From Siphonodentalium dalli (lineage: Eukaryota > Mollusca > Scaphopoda > Gadilida > Siphonodentaliidae), in contig CP136061.1 in assembly GCA_032622095.1 (NCBI GenBank), positions 91,985,845 through 92,049,844 of the forward strand: a stretch of 64,000 nucleotides of DNA, in the 5' to 3' direction. Positions 10,963 through 23,085 of the stretch are shown piece after piece (the first letter of the stretch is position 1; the number at the start of each line of letters is the position of its first letter). The notes below the pieces were generated by a model, which did no database searches, was not told the DNA's origin, and saw only the letters and a list, made by a program, of their open reading frames with translations. Position numbers and translations under genes: made by a program.

Positions 10963-11425
10963 CAACAGACACCAGCTGAAGGGTATATGTGAGCAGACAC
11001 CAACTGAAGGGTATATGTGAACAGACACCAGCTGAATGGTATATGTGAACAGACACCAGCTGAAGGGTATATGTGAACAGACACCAGCTGAAGAGTATAT
11101 GTGAACAGACACCAGCTGAAGGGTATATGTGAACAGACACCAGCTGAAGGGTATATGTGAACAGACACCAGCTGAAGGGTATATGTAAACATACACCAGC
11201 TGAAGGGTATATGTGAACAGACACCAGCTGAAGGCTATATGTGAGCAGACACCAGCTGAAGGGTATATGTGAACAGACACCAGCTGAAGGGTATATGTGA
11301 GCAGACACCAGCTGAAGGGTATATGTGAACAGACACCAGCTGAAGGGTATATGTGAACAGACACCAGCTGAAGGGTATATGTGAACAGACACCAGCTGAA
11401 GGGTATATGTGAGCAGATACCAACA
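10963..11425. repeat. 28-bp minisatellite
   Basis: About 16 tandem copies of a 28-bp unit with core ACCAGCTGAAGGGTATATGT followed by GAACAGAC or GAGCAGAC. Copies differ by single bases only (AAGAGTATATG, AAGGCTATATG, AACATACACC), so homogenisation is recent. Because 28 is not a multiple of three, all three frames of the minus strand read the same HIYPSAGVCS-type peptides; these are not genes. Confidence 0.95.
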
Positions 11426-11554
11426 ACGCAGATCTGTATCTTCTGAATGTTTTACAGTGACTCAGTTCTAGCAAGTTTAAGAACACTTCCAAAATAAGTC
11501 TGTTCTCGTGAAAATAAGCGCACTACATATAGAGCGTATTTGAGAAAAATATAT

Positions 11555-12055
11555 CATGGGGGATATCTCCGGTCGCGTATGCCGGGGTGGGTGTGTGGTC
11601 GATGGAACCAACAAATATTTTTTTCCGCAACTCAATATTTTTTCCTGCAAGTCTTTTTGGCTGTTTTTGCAATGAGTTTGGCTTAAAACACATTAGAATG
11701 TCAATATTAACATAAATGAAAAATTTCATGATGATCAGACAAACAGTATAGCCTGTAGCCCATGCTAATTGATTCAATTTTGAAATCCATGATGGCCACT
11801 GGCAGCCATGTCTTTTAGTCCGAATGAATGCACATAAATTCATATACAGCTGTTTACTGTGAATTCCCACCCCCCTCCCCGCAAATCTGTGTTAGTGTTA
11901 AAAGGGGGTGGGTGTCCAAAAATGGTCGGGACAAAACTGCCGAAAACGGAAACCATTTTGGACGCGGGGGTGGGTGGGTCCCAACAAGGGTCGAAAGGCA
12001 CAAATCAGCATACGTGCCTGAACATTTTTTCCGACCCCCCCCCCCCATTGTGTAT
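11555..12055 (-). repeat. Dispersed G/C-tract element, copy 1
   Basis: About 500 bp whose reverse complement matches 23730-24375 and 24620-25215. Shared landmarks: CGTATGCCGGGGTGGGTG, a TTTTTCCGCAACT / CTGCAAGTCTTTTTGGCTGT block, TCATATACAGCTGTTTACTG, the CCCCCCTCCCCGCAAATCTG tract, and CAGCATACGTGCCTGAACAT next to a poly-C run at 12035-12048. It is probably a non-autonomous mobile element. Terminal repeats were not resolved because the ends are homopolymer-rich. Proline-rich frames across it are compositional. Confidence 0.75.
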
Positions 12056-13582
12056 ATGGACGTAAAACGCGGCGTTCAAACTAAGAATATGAAATAGCCT
12101 CACATTGGCACTATTTAATCAATTTTTGCATCGACTTGATTTACCAGATGCACATTCTTTGTAGTGTGTTTTTACCGCGGCCCGCACCATTCAACGAAAT
12201 AACGAGTATACGCCGAAATTGCATTTCATAAACAAATTTCCATGAATATATATTTCCAAAATATAAGTTGACAAGTTGGTTTTATAAAGTCTGAAACCAG
12301 TGAGCAACACGGGGTCGTGGCAAAATGTATCAATAGAATTATGGTAGATTTATACATACTTCCAAATGTGTAGAATCTTCAGCTTGCAAACAATCTAAAA
12401 TTAAAAAAGGTATTATTAGTACACATCAACACACAATACAGCTGAACTTAATTGCAATCACTTATGTTGTATTCCACTAAATTGGAATATAGAAGTATGA
12501 ATAAAACTTAAACATATTGCAGCAGACGCAAGAGGGTGGTAGGGAAGATATGATTACCATACTGTGACCTAAGCAACATGGATATTGAATCTCTGCCGCA
12601 GTAGATACGACAGTAGCCAGCTAAAAGAATTCATGATGAACAAAGAACTTTTATAATTCAAAGGTGAGTTAAATCTGACATTACATTAAGGGGGGATACA
12701 GCATTAAGTGTGGCTTAGATACTCTTGAAATATTTCAGCGAGTGGTATTTAAATAAAACATGGCTACGCATATCATCAGAACTACTTCCGAACTTAAAAT
12801 AACTTAAGCCCAAACACATATTGGAACTTAACTTGTATTTACATACCAAATGTCACAAGTCGAAAGGGCCGGGCATGACTCGATTATAAATTGACCAAGT
12901 TGTTCACGAGAAGGGAATTCACAGCATTTAATATAATTTTGTTCGGTTAGCAGTAGCAAAAAGAAAAACTTCTGCAAGACTGTTTTCTGTGAACTTACAA
13001 TTACCAAGTATTAATCATATTGGATATATTAACTGTTTAGGATAATGACAGTTTTGGAATTCTATGAAATTTGCCGTCCTGCAAAAACCAGATTGGGATG
13101 TTGGACGTCCATGTATATGTATACACATACAGATCCACTCTAGCCATTCATAAAACAGAACATGGCGATCTGGTGTCTTCACAGCTGCTTATATTGTAGG
13201 CAATCTGTGTCTTTAACAGTAGGGAAATGTGTTGTGTCAATTTATCATATATTATGTATTTGTGCGATTGCACATTTTGAGTGCGTGGTACTCACCAACC
13301 TCGAAATCACGTTATTCCCCACCGTGTAATCATGTCACACAACTTAGACAAATTCTGCTCCCGAGATATGTTCACTTCAGCGTGAAACAATAGAGCGTTC
13401 ACTGTTAGTAAATTCCCAATATGGTAAAATAAAGAGCGTTATGATTGAACACCCAACATGACCGGAAAACTGCTATTATGATACCGATATTATGTTAGAG
13501 TATATAACGCCTGTATACATACCTATATTGTATGCATTTATCGACCTATCTTATATCTACTTCCAAATGGGTACACACACAG
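12056..13582. other. Intergenic stretch, nothing recognised
   Basis: About 1.5 kb of AT-rich DNA with no ORF above 60 codons that I can support, no tandem repeats and no clear inverted repeat. Phrases such as ATAAAGAGCGTT (near 13430) recur in the TTAA element family at 27178 and 30890, so part of 13.3-13.5 kb may be an old decayed copy. Confidence 0.5.
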
Positions 13583-13936
13583 TTAAAGTGGGACTGTACA
13601 CTAAATCCGATCATTTATGGGACCATCTCATATCATGCTCAACATAATATATGCATGAATGAATTTGTACTCATTTACGTTATGTAAAACAACATGGTAA
13701 TTATAATGAAAATGAGCTTATCGCCCGAGTCATCAACTCATTTTCATTTTAATTACCTTCTTGTTTACATTGTTCATAGAGCACATGCTTGTATTTTGCA
13801 CTCGTCCATGACTCAAATTAATTCATTTGTTGCATATATTCTTTTGAATATTATAGGAGATGGTCCCACAAATGGCCAGATTTATTGTACAGTCCCCCTT
13901 TAACCTGGCCAGATTTAGTGTACAGTCCCCATTTAA
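13583..13936. mobile_element. TTAA-flanked MITE, family alpha, copy 1
   Basis: Starts TTAAAGTGGGACTGTACACT and ends GTACAGTCCCCCTTTAA at 13903, with TTAA at both ends. Inside is the block AACATGGTAATTATAATG to GGAGATGGTCCC, shared with 29028-29266 and 42195-42469. A second copy of the right end follows immediately (13904-13936, again ending TTTAA), suggesting a nested or duplicated terminus. TTAA target sites are typical of piggyBac and Kolobok transposons. It has no coding capacity. Confidence 0.75.
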
Positions 13937-14017
13937 ACACCATCAAATTTACTACATACTTCCATGTTGGCTAGCTCCTCCCAAACATTACCCATACCGC
14001 TCTCATTGAATGGATTG

Positions 14018-14480
14018 GTTCATGTCATGAATCTCTACTCTAACTACAAATGTATATCATGCCATGAATCTCCACCCCAGCTACGCCTGTCTGAATGTCA
14101 TGCCATTAATATATACTCTAGCTACGCATGTGTATCATGACATGAATCTCCACCCCAGCTACGTCTGTCTGAATGTCATGTCATCAATATATACTCTAGC
14201 TACGCATGTGTATCATGCCATGAATCTCCACCCCAGCTACGCCTGTCTGGATGTCATGTCATCAATATATACTCTAGCTACGCATGTGTATCATGCCATG
14301 AATCTCCACCCCAGCTACGCCTGTCTGAATGTCATGTCATCAATATATACTCTAGCTACGCATGTGTATCATGCCATGAATCTCCACCCAGCTACGCCTG
14401 TCTGAATGTCATGTCATCAATATATACTCTAGCTACGCATGTGTATCATGCCATGAATCGTTATTCCAGCTACGCACGTA
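14018..14480. repeat. 78-bp tandem repeat
   Basis: About six copies of a 78-bp unit containing CATGAATCTCCACCCCAGCT, TGTCTGAATGTCATG and ATATATACTCTAGCTACGC. The period is a multiple of three, so a 113-codon frame (14064-14405) stays open with a 26-residue repeat (MNLHPSYACLNVM...). A 1-base loss in the last full copy shifts it. The open frame follows from the period and is not evidence of a gene. Confidence 0.92.
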
Positions 14481-14629
14481 TATATCATATTGCACAATAC
14501 AAAACATGGGATCTTTTTTGATCATGTGACAGGGACGAGTATAACATTGAACAAAATAAAAACAGTTCAAGTAATACATGTCTTAGCTGTATAATTACAT
14601 GTTCCGTAAATGCAAGGATGGCAACAGGT

Positions 14630-14960
14630 TGTAGTTTACAATTTATAAATACAAATTACCAAATTATGAACATTTCCTGATGAATAACTAATAGTATAGC
14701 ATAATGCGAGTATGAATGCGAAATTATCCACAAAACACACGTTGTGTGAGCCGAGCGTTTGTTTATATACAACACACAAATGGTGTACGAGTAACAAAAC
14801 ACTCAACACGGTGACGATTTGTTTTTTGGGAGAGTGATCTGTGGTGACGTATTCAACACCAAAATCCACTTCAAAAATCGATATCTGATCACTCTGAGCT
14901 TTGATGGGCAGGTTCCTCGACTCGAATCAGATATTTTTCACCCCGAAGCTAAATAAATAG
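14630..14960. repeat. Dispersed repeat shared with 29730-29955 and 26827-26900
   Basis: The segment TTATCCACAAAACACACGTT ... AACACTCAACAC ... GTGGTGACGTATTCAACACC is about 80% identical by eye to 29730-29955. Its right part (CCTCGACTCGAATCAGATAT to AGTAATTTAGGAGCGT) is the reverse complement of 26827-26895. It is probably an old non-autonomous element. I found no complete termini. Confidence 0.6.
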
Positions 14961-15169
14961 TAATTTAGGAGCGTCTGATCGGATTAAGTACCTTTAATCG
15001 TCTAATTTTATAATACAATATTCGAAATAAAATTAAAATTGATAGAAGCGTTTCCGGACATGCGTCTTCAATTTATATTTATTATTTTATACACTCAAAA
15101 CTATTTCAAAATTGTTATATGAAGAGACGAACCATCTTCAATATGACTTGATTACAACAGCGTAGGAAC

Positions 15170-15322
15170 TTGACAATAAAATACTGTTTACGCGATAGTT
15201 ATGATTGGCGTAAGAACAAGGTTTGTCTATATTGTATTAGTATTTCTGTTTATGCATGGTGGTTTTAACGGATATGACTGTATTAATGGCAATAACATCG
15301 CGAGGGTCACCCGTGCCTTTAA
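15170..15322. mobile_element. Right-end fragment of TTAA MITE family beta
   Basis: GTTTACGCGATAGTTATG through ACCCGTGCCTTTAA matches the right third of the intact family-beta elements at 27178-27679 and 30890-31388, including the TTAA end at 15319-15322. The left part is missing or too diverged to see. Confidence 0.6.
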
Positions 15323-16736
15323 TAATATATTTCACTGTTGGTGAAGTTCCAACTCGAAATTTAACGATTTAAATGATTTTATGATCGGTTTTGCTTTGCA
15401 CCGCTTATAATTATGAAACTTCTCCCCGGTAATTAATTCGAATGTTTATTGCGATATCGGCTCCCAAAAAAAATCATCCAATTCCAAGCTGGAATCACCC
15501 CCTAATTATAAGTGGATTACAGAGGAACAAGTATTAACAAAAAAAGTTTATTCCCTGATGTGTTTTTCAATGTTATAACACTCCCTGTCAGAACGGGACA
15601 GAACATTAAAAAGTATTGCATGTTTTGTACTGGTGGAATATGATATCCACAGACAATAGCCAGAGTAGAGATTTATTGCATGATCTAGTAATGAATTATT
15701 TATATTCGTAATGCATTATTAACCATGTTTGCCAGCCATACTGTGTTGGACCATACCGGTCGTGGTTCATTCATTGGAGAAATCATAGATCCCTATATAT
15801 CTCTATTGACACACAGAACACGATTTGCATCAATGTTTGTGCATGGTTATTTGTCATTAAACCAGTTTACTCGTTAGTTATGTGACCTACTCACTGTCAC
15901 AATAAATATTGCTACATGCATATATTGACCAAGAAATAAGATATTTAAAGATTGTCTATCTCTTCCGGCCCACAATTACGACAACATATTTTTTTTATAA
16001 ATCCCGATTATAAGACTACAAATAGCTATTTTGTGAATAAAATATAGATACAGCTGAAGGTTGAGTATATTATTAGTCTTTCTAGGCGCACACTAAAGTC
16101 ATTGGTTTATTGTGATCACAAGGAACTTCAGGAGCGTACTAAGAAGGAGAATTTCATCTTGGTAGCAACCTCAATCAGGTCCAATTGTATTTAAGTTCTA
16201 AAAATAGCCCATACAACTGTCCGGCTGGATTAGAAATAAAATGTATATTACTTGATAGATATTTTCCGGACAGGTGTCTTTGTATCGTACCTACTATTTT
16301 ATTCCCCGGAATCTGAATAAAACTTTCTGGGAAGAGGTAGACATTATAACAAGCCGTTTTTTTTATAGAAATCTGTTCCTCAGGAATACAGTTTCACTGT
16401 GTGGCAATTCAGACAACAATATGATAACGAAGATGTGGTTTAGACTAGCTCTGTGGTTTCTCATAACTCTAACTGTTGTGTGAAGTGCAGGAATGAGTAG
16501 CCTAAGTGGTGTTATATACTAATTTTTATCTAACATTTCCTACGAAATTCCCTGATACAATATGGCTATAACGAATTGGCGATAACACATCTGTATCGTT
16601 ACTGCAGTTGCGATACAAGGCGCTCGTGACGTCGTTGACTGTTCACAATCATGAATGAACTGACGTCACATCAATCGCGTGAAAAATCTAAACGACATTC
16701 TAACATATATTCTTGCGTACTATAAACAAATAGTTC
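15323..16736. other. Intergenic stretch, nothing recognised
   Basis: AT-rich, with no tandem or obvious inverted repeat and no supportable frame. It ends at the left target-site duplication of fold-back element C. Confidence 0.5.
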
Positions 16737-16744
16737 CAACGTTT
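16737..16744. repeat. 8-bp target-site duplication, left (element C)
   Basis: CAACGTTT precedes the terminus GGGACATGACAATC. The identical CAACGTTT follows the other terminus at 36492-36499, 19.7 kb away. The two matching 8-mers show that element C moved as one transposition unit, and they define its ends. Confidence 0.85.
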
Positions 16745-17301
16745 GGGACATGACAATCTGCGGGATAGGATGGGATATGTGACAAAACGACAATCTGCGG
16801 GACAGAATTTCAAATTGCGTGATTATTTGATCGACAACTGACCTAACATGGGGTGGAATTTGGGATAGCATGACAATCTGCGGGACGGGATTTTCAAATT
16901 GCGTGGGACGTCGATATCTCGAGGAATACAGCGCGTAGAGGGTTCCTTTTGGTGTCTCACGAAAGGTCCACATTCGCCCTATCCACACATATTAACCCCG
17001 TCACTGACCAGACACCGGAAGTTACATTATTCGGTCGACAACTGACCTAACATAAAATGCCACAAACACAAAAACTGCGTTCGACATTAATGTTTAGAAT
17101 TTAGATTTCTCGATGAATACGCTAGCAAACAACAAGGTTTGGGTATCAAATAACGCAGTGGAATACTGTGCATTCGTTTTTAGCTACAATATGGCTGTTG
17201 GCGAACACACAAACACGCGCCGATAAAACAGCTAAAAATAGACTCGATGTTTACAATTACAGGATCGATTTCAGCTGGTATATTCAATATAATGGGACGT
17301 A

Positions 17302-17610
17302 CACTGCCAAAAATAATTTCTTAATAAGATAAAATATCTTGAAACAAGAAAAACTATTTCCTGAAACAGGAAAATAAATCTTATTTTGGGAAATATACCC
17401 CCCAAGTCTGCTACATCAAGAAAATTTAAGAAACTCCCACCAGACAAGAGATAGTTTTCTCAAATAAGATAGATTTTAGTCTTGAAACAAGAAACAATTT
17501 CCTTACTAAGAAAATGGCTTCAAAAATTAAATATATATTTCTTGTTTCAAGATTATTTTTTCTAAGTTAAGAAATACTTAAAGAAAATATTTCTAAACCA
17601 AGAATTAATT
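17302..17610. repeat. Left sub-terminal AAGAAA-rich region
   Basis: Dense in both orientations of CAAGAAA, TTTCTTGTTTCAAGAT, AAAATATCTTGAAAC and TTAAGAAA. The same vocabulary fills 31535-32047 at the other end. Arrays of short sub-terminal motifs of this kind are characteristic of CACTA transposase-binding ends. Confidence 0.7.
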
Positions 17611-17689
17611 GTTATGTAGAAATTACTGCTGTATTGGAATAACTGTAAAAGTCCAACGAGAGCAAAATTGTGATCAAAATTTTATGGTA

Positions 17690-17985
17690 AACATTGAAAA
17701 AGGTCCAACCAGACCAAACTGTTGATTAAATATTCTGAAAATTCATACTTAAATATTTGAACTACATGTAATACTACAGCTATAGGATTATATAATTGTT
17801 GATAAGTCACTCACTGTAACAGTTTTGTTTACATAACATTGGAAAAGGTCCAACCTGTTGATTAAATATTCTGAAAATGTTATTCATAGTTAAATATTTG
17901 AACTAATAATACAGCTAGAATTATATATTTGTTGACAAATCACTGTAACAGTTTTGTTTACATAACAATAGTTTCAACAGATGTA
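17690..17985. repeat. Two ~155-bp direct repeats
   Basis: GGAAAAGGTCCAACC ... TGTTGATTAAATATTCTGAAAA ... CACTGTAACAGTTTTGTTTA occurs twice in tandem. The last third reappears at about 28265-28330 (TGTTGACAAATCACTGTAAC). The two sites lie near opposite ends of the 14.7-kb insertion. Confidence 0.75.
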
Positions 17986-18239
17986 ATTTTGTTATTGGCA
18001 ATCTGTCAGTAAGTGTTTTTATCTATTTCTCAATGCTCTTAGGGCATGCTGACCTTTATACAATTTTAATAAAATTTTGTTTGCACAATATAGTGGGTCG
18101 CCATTGAGGAGACCTAGAGCTCCCTTGAAATCTCCAAATGGCGGTTTGCCACACCATCCCGAACTAGACAAACCTCTCTGGTGGCCCGTTGCATTGAACC
18201 TATTAATTAAACCGGTACTTCAAGCTGGTATATACCCCT

Positions 18240-20910
18240 CTTATATAAGGATGGAAGATGCTACCAATTTCAAACCGATGGTATTTTGTTCAGAGTTGAC
18301 TCTCTTGTATTATGAAAGCAAGCCCAATGAGGCCATGCACCTATTGTATGTTTATAACACACAAAAGACTATATAATAGCAGAATGCTAATATCTCTGAT
18401 GATACAAACAATAAAATATCCAATTTATCCATAGTTGAATTTTATTTGGCTATATAGGAAAGCATACAATGTGGCTTTTATGTAGTTTCCACAAAGTATT
18501 TTAAGTAAAATATCCATCAAGTGATGTATTCTGCCTTGTCCTATATATTAAAATGCATGCAATGGTCATGAGAAATGCTTAATTTATTGGTAGAGATGTC
18601 CATCTGATAAGAAATACTGACATATTAGGTTTGATACACCATTTCAGCTGGCTTGGCATCTTTTAAATTTGAAACCTAAGGGAATTTATTCAGCTTTGAC
18701 TCTCTAATTATGGAAGAAAGCCCAAATGAAGCCACTATGTGCATGTTAATAACATGTATAAGGCTATATATCTCAACAGAATACATGTCTCTGATAAAAT
18801 GCACAATAAAATATCCATAGTTCAATTGCATTTGGCATTAGAGGGATGCATACAATATTGCTTTTATGTAGTTTCCACAGACTATTTAAAGTAAAATATC
18901 CATCAAATGATGTTTTCTACATAGCCTTGTATATTAAAATGCATGTAATGACCATGGGAAATGTTTAATTCATTAGTTGATATGTCCATCTGATAAGAAA
19001 TACTGACATTTGAGGTTTAAAATGCCATTTCATGGGATTATGGGATCATAAATATAAAACTAAGGGAATTTCTTCAGATTTGACTCTCTAAATAATGGAA
19101 GAAAGCCCAAATGAAGCCACAATTTGCATGTTAATCACATGTATAAGGCTATATCTCAACAGAATACACATCTCTGATAAAATACACAATAAAATACCCA
19201 TAGTTTAATTTCATTTGGCTGTAGAGGGATGCATACAATATTGCTTTTATGTAGTTTCCACAGACTATTTTAAGTAAAATATCCATCAACTGATGTTTTC
19301 TACCTTGGTCTATATATTATAATGCATGCAGTGACTATGAGAAATGTTTAATTTATTGGTAGAGATGTCCATCTGATAAGAAATACTGTCATTTGAGGTT
19401 TGATACACCATTTCAGCTGGCTTGGCATCTTGTAAATTTGAAATAAGGGAATCTCTTCAGGTTTGACTCTCTAAATTATGGAAGCAAGCCCAAATAAAGC
19501 CACTATTTGCATGTTTATAACATATATAAGGCTATATCTCAACAGAATGCATGTCTCTAATGAAATAAACAATAAAATATCCATAGTTTAATTTCATTTG
19601 GCTATACAGGGATGCATACAATATGGCTTTTATGTAGATTTGACAGACTATTTTAAGTAATATTTCCATCAAATGATGTTTCTACCTTGTCCTGTATATT
19701 AAAATGCATGCAATGACCATGAGAAATGTTTAATTTATTGGTAGACATGTCCATCTGATAAGAAATACTGCCATTTGAGGTTTGATACACCATTTCAGTT
19801 GCCTTGGCATCTTACAAATTTGAAATATGGGAATCTCTTCAGGTTTGACTCTCTAAATTATGGAAGCAAGCCCAAATGAAGCCACTATTTGCATGTTTAT
19901 AACATATATAAGGCAATATCTCAACAGAATACATGTCTCTGATGAAATAAACAATAACATATCAATAGTTTAATTTCATTTGGCTATACATGGATGCATA
20001 CAATATTGCTTTTATGTAGTTTCCACAGACTATTTAAGTAAAATATCCATCAAATGATGTTTTTCTACATTGCCTTGTATATTAAAATGCATGCAATGAC
20101 CATGAGAAATGTTTAATTTATTGGCAGAGATATCCATCTAATAAAGAAGTACTAACATTTGATGTTTGTGACATCAATTCAGCAGGCCAGGCATGCTACA
20201 ACTTTCAAACTAAGAGAATTTCCTCAGATTTGACTCTCTAAATGATGGAAGTTAGCCCAAAATGAAGCAACTATTTGCATGTTTATAATGTATAAGGCTA
20301 TATCTTTCAAGAAGGCATGTCTCTGATGAAATATACAATACCATATCAATAGTTTAATTTCATTTGGCTATACAGGGATGCATACAATATGGCTTTTAGG
20401 TAGTTTCCACAAAATATTTTAAGTAAAATATTCAAAATATAATGTAATCTCCCTTGCCCTGTACATTAAAATCCATGCAATGATCATGAGAAATGTTTAA
20501 TTTATTGGCAGAGATATCCATCTAATAAAGAAGTGCTAACATTTGATGTTTGTGACATCAATTCAGCAGGCCAGGCATGCTACAACTTTCAAACTAAGAG
20601 AATTTCCTCAGATTTGACTCTCTAAATGATGGAAGTTAGCCCAAATGAAGCAACTATTTGCATGTTTATAATGTATAAGGCTATATCTTTGCAGAAGGCA
20701 TGTCTCTGATAATAAAAATAATAACATGTCTATAGTTCATAGTTCAGTTGGCTAGACAGGGTGCATAAAATATGACTTTAAGTTAGTTTTCAAAAACTAG
20801 AATATCTATTAAATGGTGTAATCTACCTTGCCCTGTGTATTAAAAGTGCATGCAATAACCTGAGAAATGTTTAGTTTATTGATCTTTATTGGCAAGCCTT
20901 GTAAACCAGT
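18240..20910. repeat. ~380-bp tandem array, about seven units
   Basis: The landmark AAAATGCATGCAATGACCAT recurs near 18551, 18936, 19321, 19702, 20085, 20469 and 20841, a period of 370-385 bp. Each unit also has TTTGACTCTCTAAATTATGG, AAGGCTATATCTCAACAGAA, CAATAAAATATCCATAGTT and TTTTATGTAGTTTCCACA. Copies are diverged, and units 5 and 6 are the most alike. It lies inside the 14.7-kb insertion. The 99-codon frame at 18077-18376 ends in the first unit and has no recognisable domain. Confidence 0.9.
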
Positions 20911-21140
20911 ACATTCTCTTATGGATGACTCACATATATAAGAGAATGCTCTAACACATGGTCTTTAATGCTGCACTGGTCAGCGCAATTCCCGCCATGG
21001 TCATATATACATGTATGTGAGGCCCTTTTCACATTTATTATTTATTTACGCTTCAGCGCAAATATTTGCGCTTAATTGCAAATAACCTCTATCATTTGAG
21101 CTTAAGCGCAAATATATATGCTTAAGGAGCGTAAATAAAA
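20890..21140. repeat. Hairpin fragment of MITE gamma plus GCGCAAATATTTGCGC inverted repeat
   Basis: 20911-20949 is a short hairpin (ACATTCTCTTATG / CATATATAAGAGAATG) followed by GGTCTTTAATGCTGCACTGG, matching the family at 27918-28179. Next, 21047-21135 is an imperfect palindrome: TTATTTACGCTTCAGCGC on the left, AGGAGCGTAAATAA on the right, with GCGCAAATATTTGCGC inside. Confidence 0.65.
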
Positions 21141-21352
21141 ATTAATATGCATTGATTCCCCCCCCTTGAATTAATTTTAAATGGCACAGGCCAAAACACA
21201 TCAATCAAGTCTATATAGGACCACCATATGAGTAATCCCTAGATACCTTTTATGACCATGCAAATGGTATAGATCTGTGCAGAAATGACACCAGATACAG
21301 ACTACAGAGATGTGTTTAATTTCGTTCCGCTATAACCAACCGTTCCTGATAT

Positions 21353-21448
21353 TTGTTTACCGCCCGCGCCACGTCACGGGGTTGGTTCGTCCATTTTGAC
21401 AAATTTTCAAGGTCGGAAATGAATTCTTCACTTGATATTATTATTCAG
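21353..21448 (+). other. Candidate first exon with a consensus splice donor
   Basis: A relatively GC-rich stretch (CCGCCCGCGCCACGTCACGG) leads to ATGAATTCTTCACTTG and then ATTATTCAG/GTAAGTGA, a full-consensus 5' splice site at 21448/21449. The best downstream acceptor I see is at 25839. Joining the ATG frame gives only a short peptide (MNSSLDIIIQTGGAA, then stop), so if real this may be a non-coding or 5'-UTR exon. It lies inside the 14.7-kb insertion, where a captured host promoter would be notable. Evidence is limited to splice consensus. Confidence 0.25.
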
Positions 21449-21961
21449 GTAAGTGAACTAATAAGTAAACTGTTGAAGTGTTTTCTCTTTACGACAATGT
21501 TGTTACGAGTGATATACTTAATTGAAATGCGATTAAAATTGCGTGATTTATTCATATTCTTCAAATGAAATCAACGTGAATTTTACTGTCCGTGAAATAT
21601 GTAATTTTTTTTAGAATACGATGATCGGGTTGTGATATGTTATGATTTGTCATGTTAAAATAGTAACATCTGATGGACTATGATTATACGGCATTGATCA
21701 TTCGTATATCTATGTACCCCTACACAATATTCGCAAAACTGGGAAACTTTGCAAAAACGGTTTTTATTAAATTATAATTTGTGCTTAATTTCTTTGCTAT
21801 ATAAAAGAAAAGTATTCCGTGAATGGAAATCTTTACTCTGCAAAATCAAATTCTGGCATAAAGCCATAATTGCTGTGTATCATCGGTCGATATTAATATG
21901 ACAATACTAGTTGGAAGACAAAAAGGTCACATTTATTGAAAATATAACTTAAAAGGCAATT

Positions 21962-22261
21962 GTATATAAAGGTATGGAGCCCCGGAGGTGACATCCGAAT
22001 GTTTTTTGTGGCCACGAGAATAAAGTCGAGGCCACGAGAATATGAAGTCGTGGCCACGAGCATACGAAGTCGTGGTCACGAGCATACCGGTATGAAGTCG
22101 TGGCCACGAGAATAAAGTCGTGGCCACGACTTCATATTCTCGTGGCCACGACTTCATATTCTCGTGGCCACGACTTTATTCTCGTGGCCACGACTTTATT
22201 CTCGTGGCCACGACTTAAAAAAAACATTCGGATGTCACCTCCGTGGCTCCATATAAAGGTA
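21962..22261. mobile_element. Fold-back element with CGTGGCCACG core
   Basis: The arms GTATGGAGCCCCGGAGGTGA / CATCCGAATGTTTTTTG and the matching AAAACATTCGGATG / TCACCTCCGTGGCTCCATA enclose about 190 bp of alternating GTCGTGGCCACGAGAATA and its complement, about 20 bp per unit. The flanking TATAAAGGTA is present on both sides. GTGGCCAC is itself palindromic, so the core can fold in many registers. No coding capacity. Probably a non-autonomous inverted-repeat element. Confidence 0.85.
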
Positions 22262-22359
22262 CTTCTTCATAGCATTATTTTGAACAAATGTGAACCTGAT
22301 AATATTAAAATGCCCATGGCATTCACACTCTCGTTATTGTGTGGCCAATTCAACACTAT

Positions 22360-23085
22360 GTGTACGTTCAGACGACCACGATTCAATCGTAAGTGGAGGA
22401 ATCGGGGGCCCGACGAGATCGTGGACAGTTTGTTCCCACAATTACGATGTCGTCATACATGTACATGATTAGACAGTAGGTTGAACATCCTAAAGCATGT
22501 GATTGACTACACCGGTCATTTCCATCTACAATTTTTACGTACACAGGACTGCGAATCTTGCGTCGCAAGTGGAGGTATCAAACCAAGGATACGCCACAAC
22601 TTCGCATCTAAAATCAAACAGTGCTTGATATTATTTTTAACCTACGAATTTTATGTCAGCATGCGCAGTCCAATTACCGGTTACTTCCTATGACGGAAAA
22701 GTTTCCACTTACGATCGTCTGAACGTTCACCAAGTGAATGTTCTGATGATCACGATTCAATCGTAAGTGGAAAGATTGGATTGGATTGTCTATTTGCACA
22801 AATTAAATACATAATACACAAACATAATAATATATATTTCAAATTTGCACAGGAGCGGCATGGCCAATACAGGCCGTCTTCCTGCCGCCCCTTATACATA
22901 ATAGAGAATAAGCAGATTTCGTTGTGGGTAGTAACCTGTAGTTGTACTGCGCATGCTCACGACATGATCGCGAGTGATAAAAAGTAAAATCAAGCACTGT
23001 TTGATTTTAGATGCGAAATTGTGGCGTATCCTTGGTTACCTCCACTTGTGACTAAATCAGAACTGGGTGTGTACTTAAAATTCGT
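22360..23085. mobile_element. Inverted-repeat element, ~0.7 kb
   Basis: Two nested inverted pairs are visible. CACGATTCAATCGTAAGTGG (22377 and 22750 regions, with the complementary TTCCACTTACGATCGTCTGA at about 22700) is one. GGATACGCCACAACTTCGCATCTAAAATC (22588 on) against its complement near 22990-23035 (GTTTGATTTTAGATGCG, GTGGCGTATCCTTGG) is the other. It is most simply two overlapping fold-back copies. Confidence 0.65.

Noticed and set aside
10774-11492. Four overlapping HIYPSAGVCS-type ORFs of 85-196 codons
   Set aside because: They are different frames of the same 28-bp minisatellite. Open frames follow from the unit lacking stops.
11828-12097. Proline- and glycine-rich ORFs on both strands at 11.8-12.1, 24.6-24.9 and 24.9-25.2 kb
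   Set aside because: Compositional products of poly-C/poly-G runs in a dispersed repeat, mutually overlapping.
18077-18376. 99-codon frame MFAQYSGSPLRRPRAP...
   Set aside because: Its start is not convincing, its 3' half lies in the first unit of the 380-bp tandem array, and the other units do not preserve the frame.
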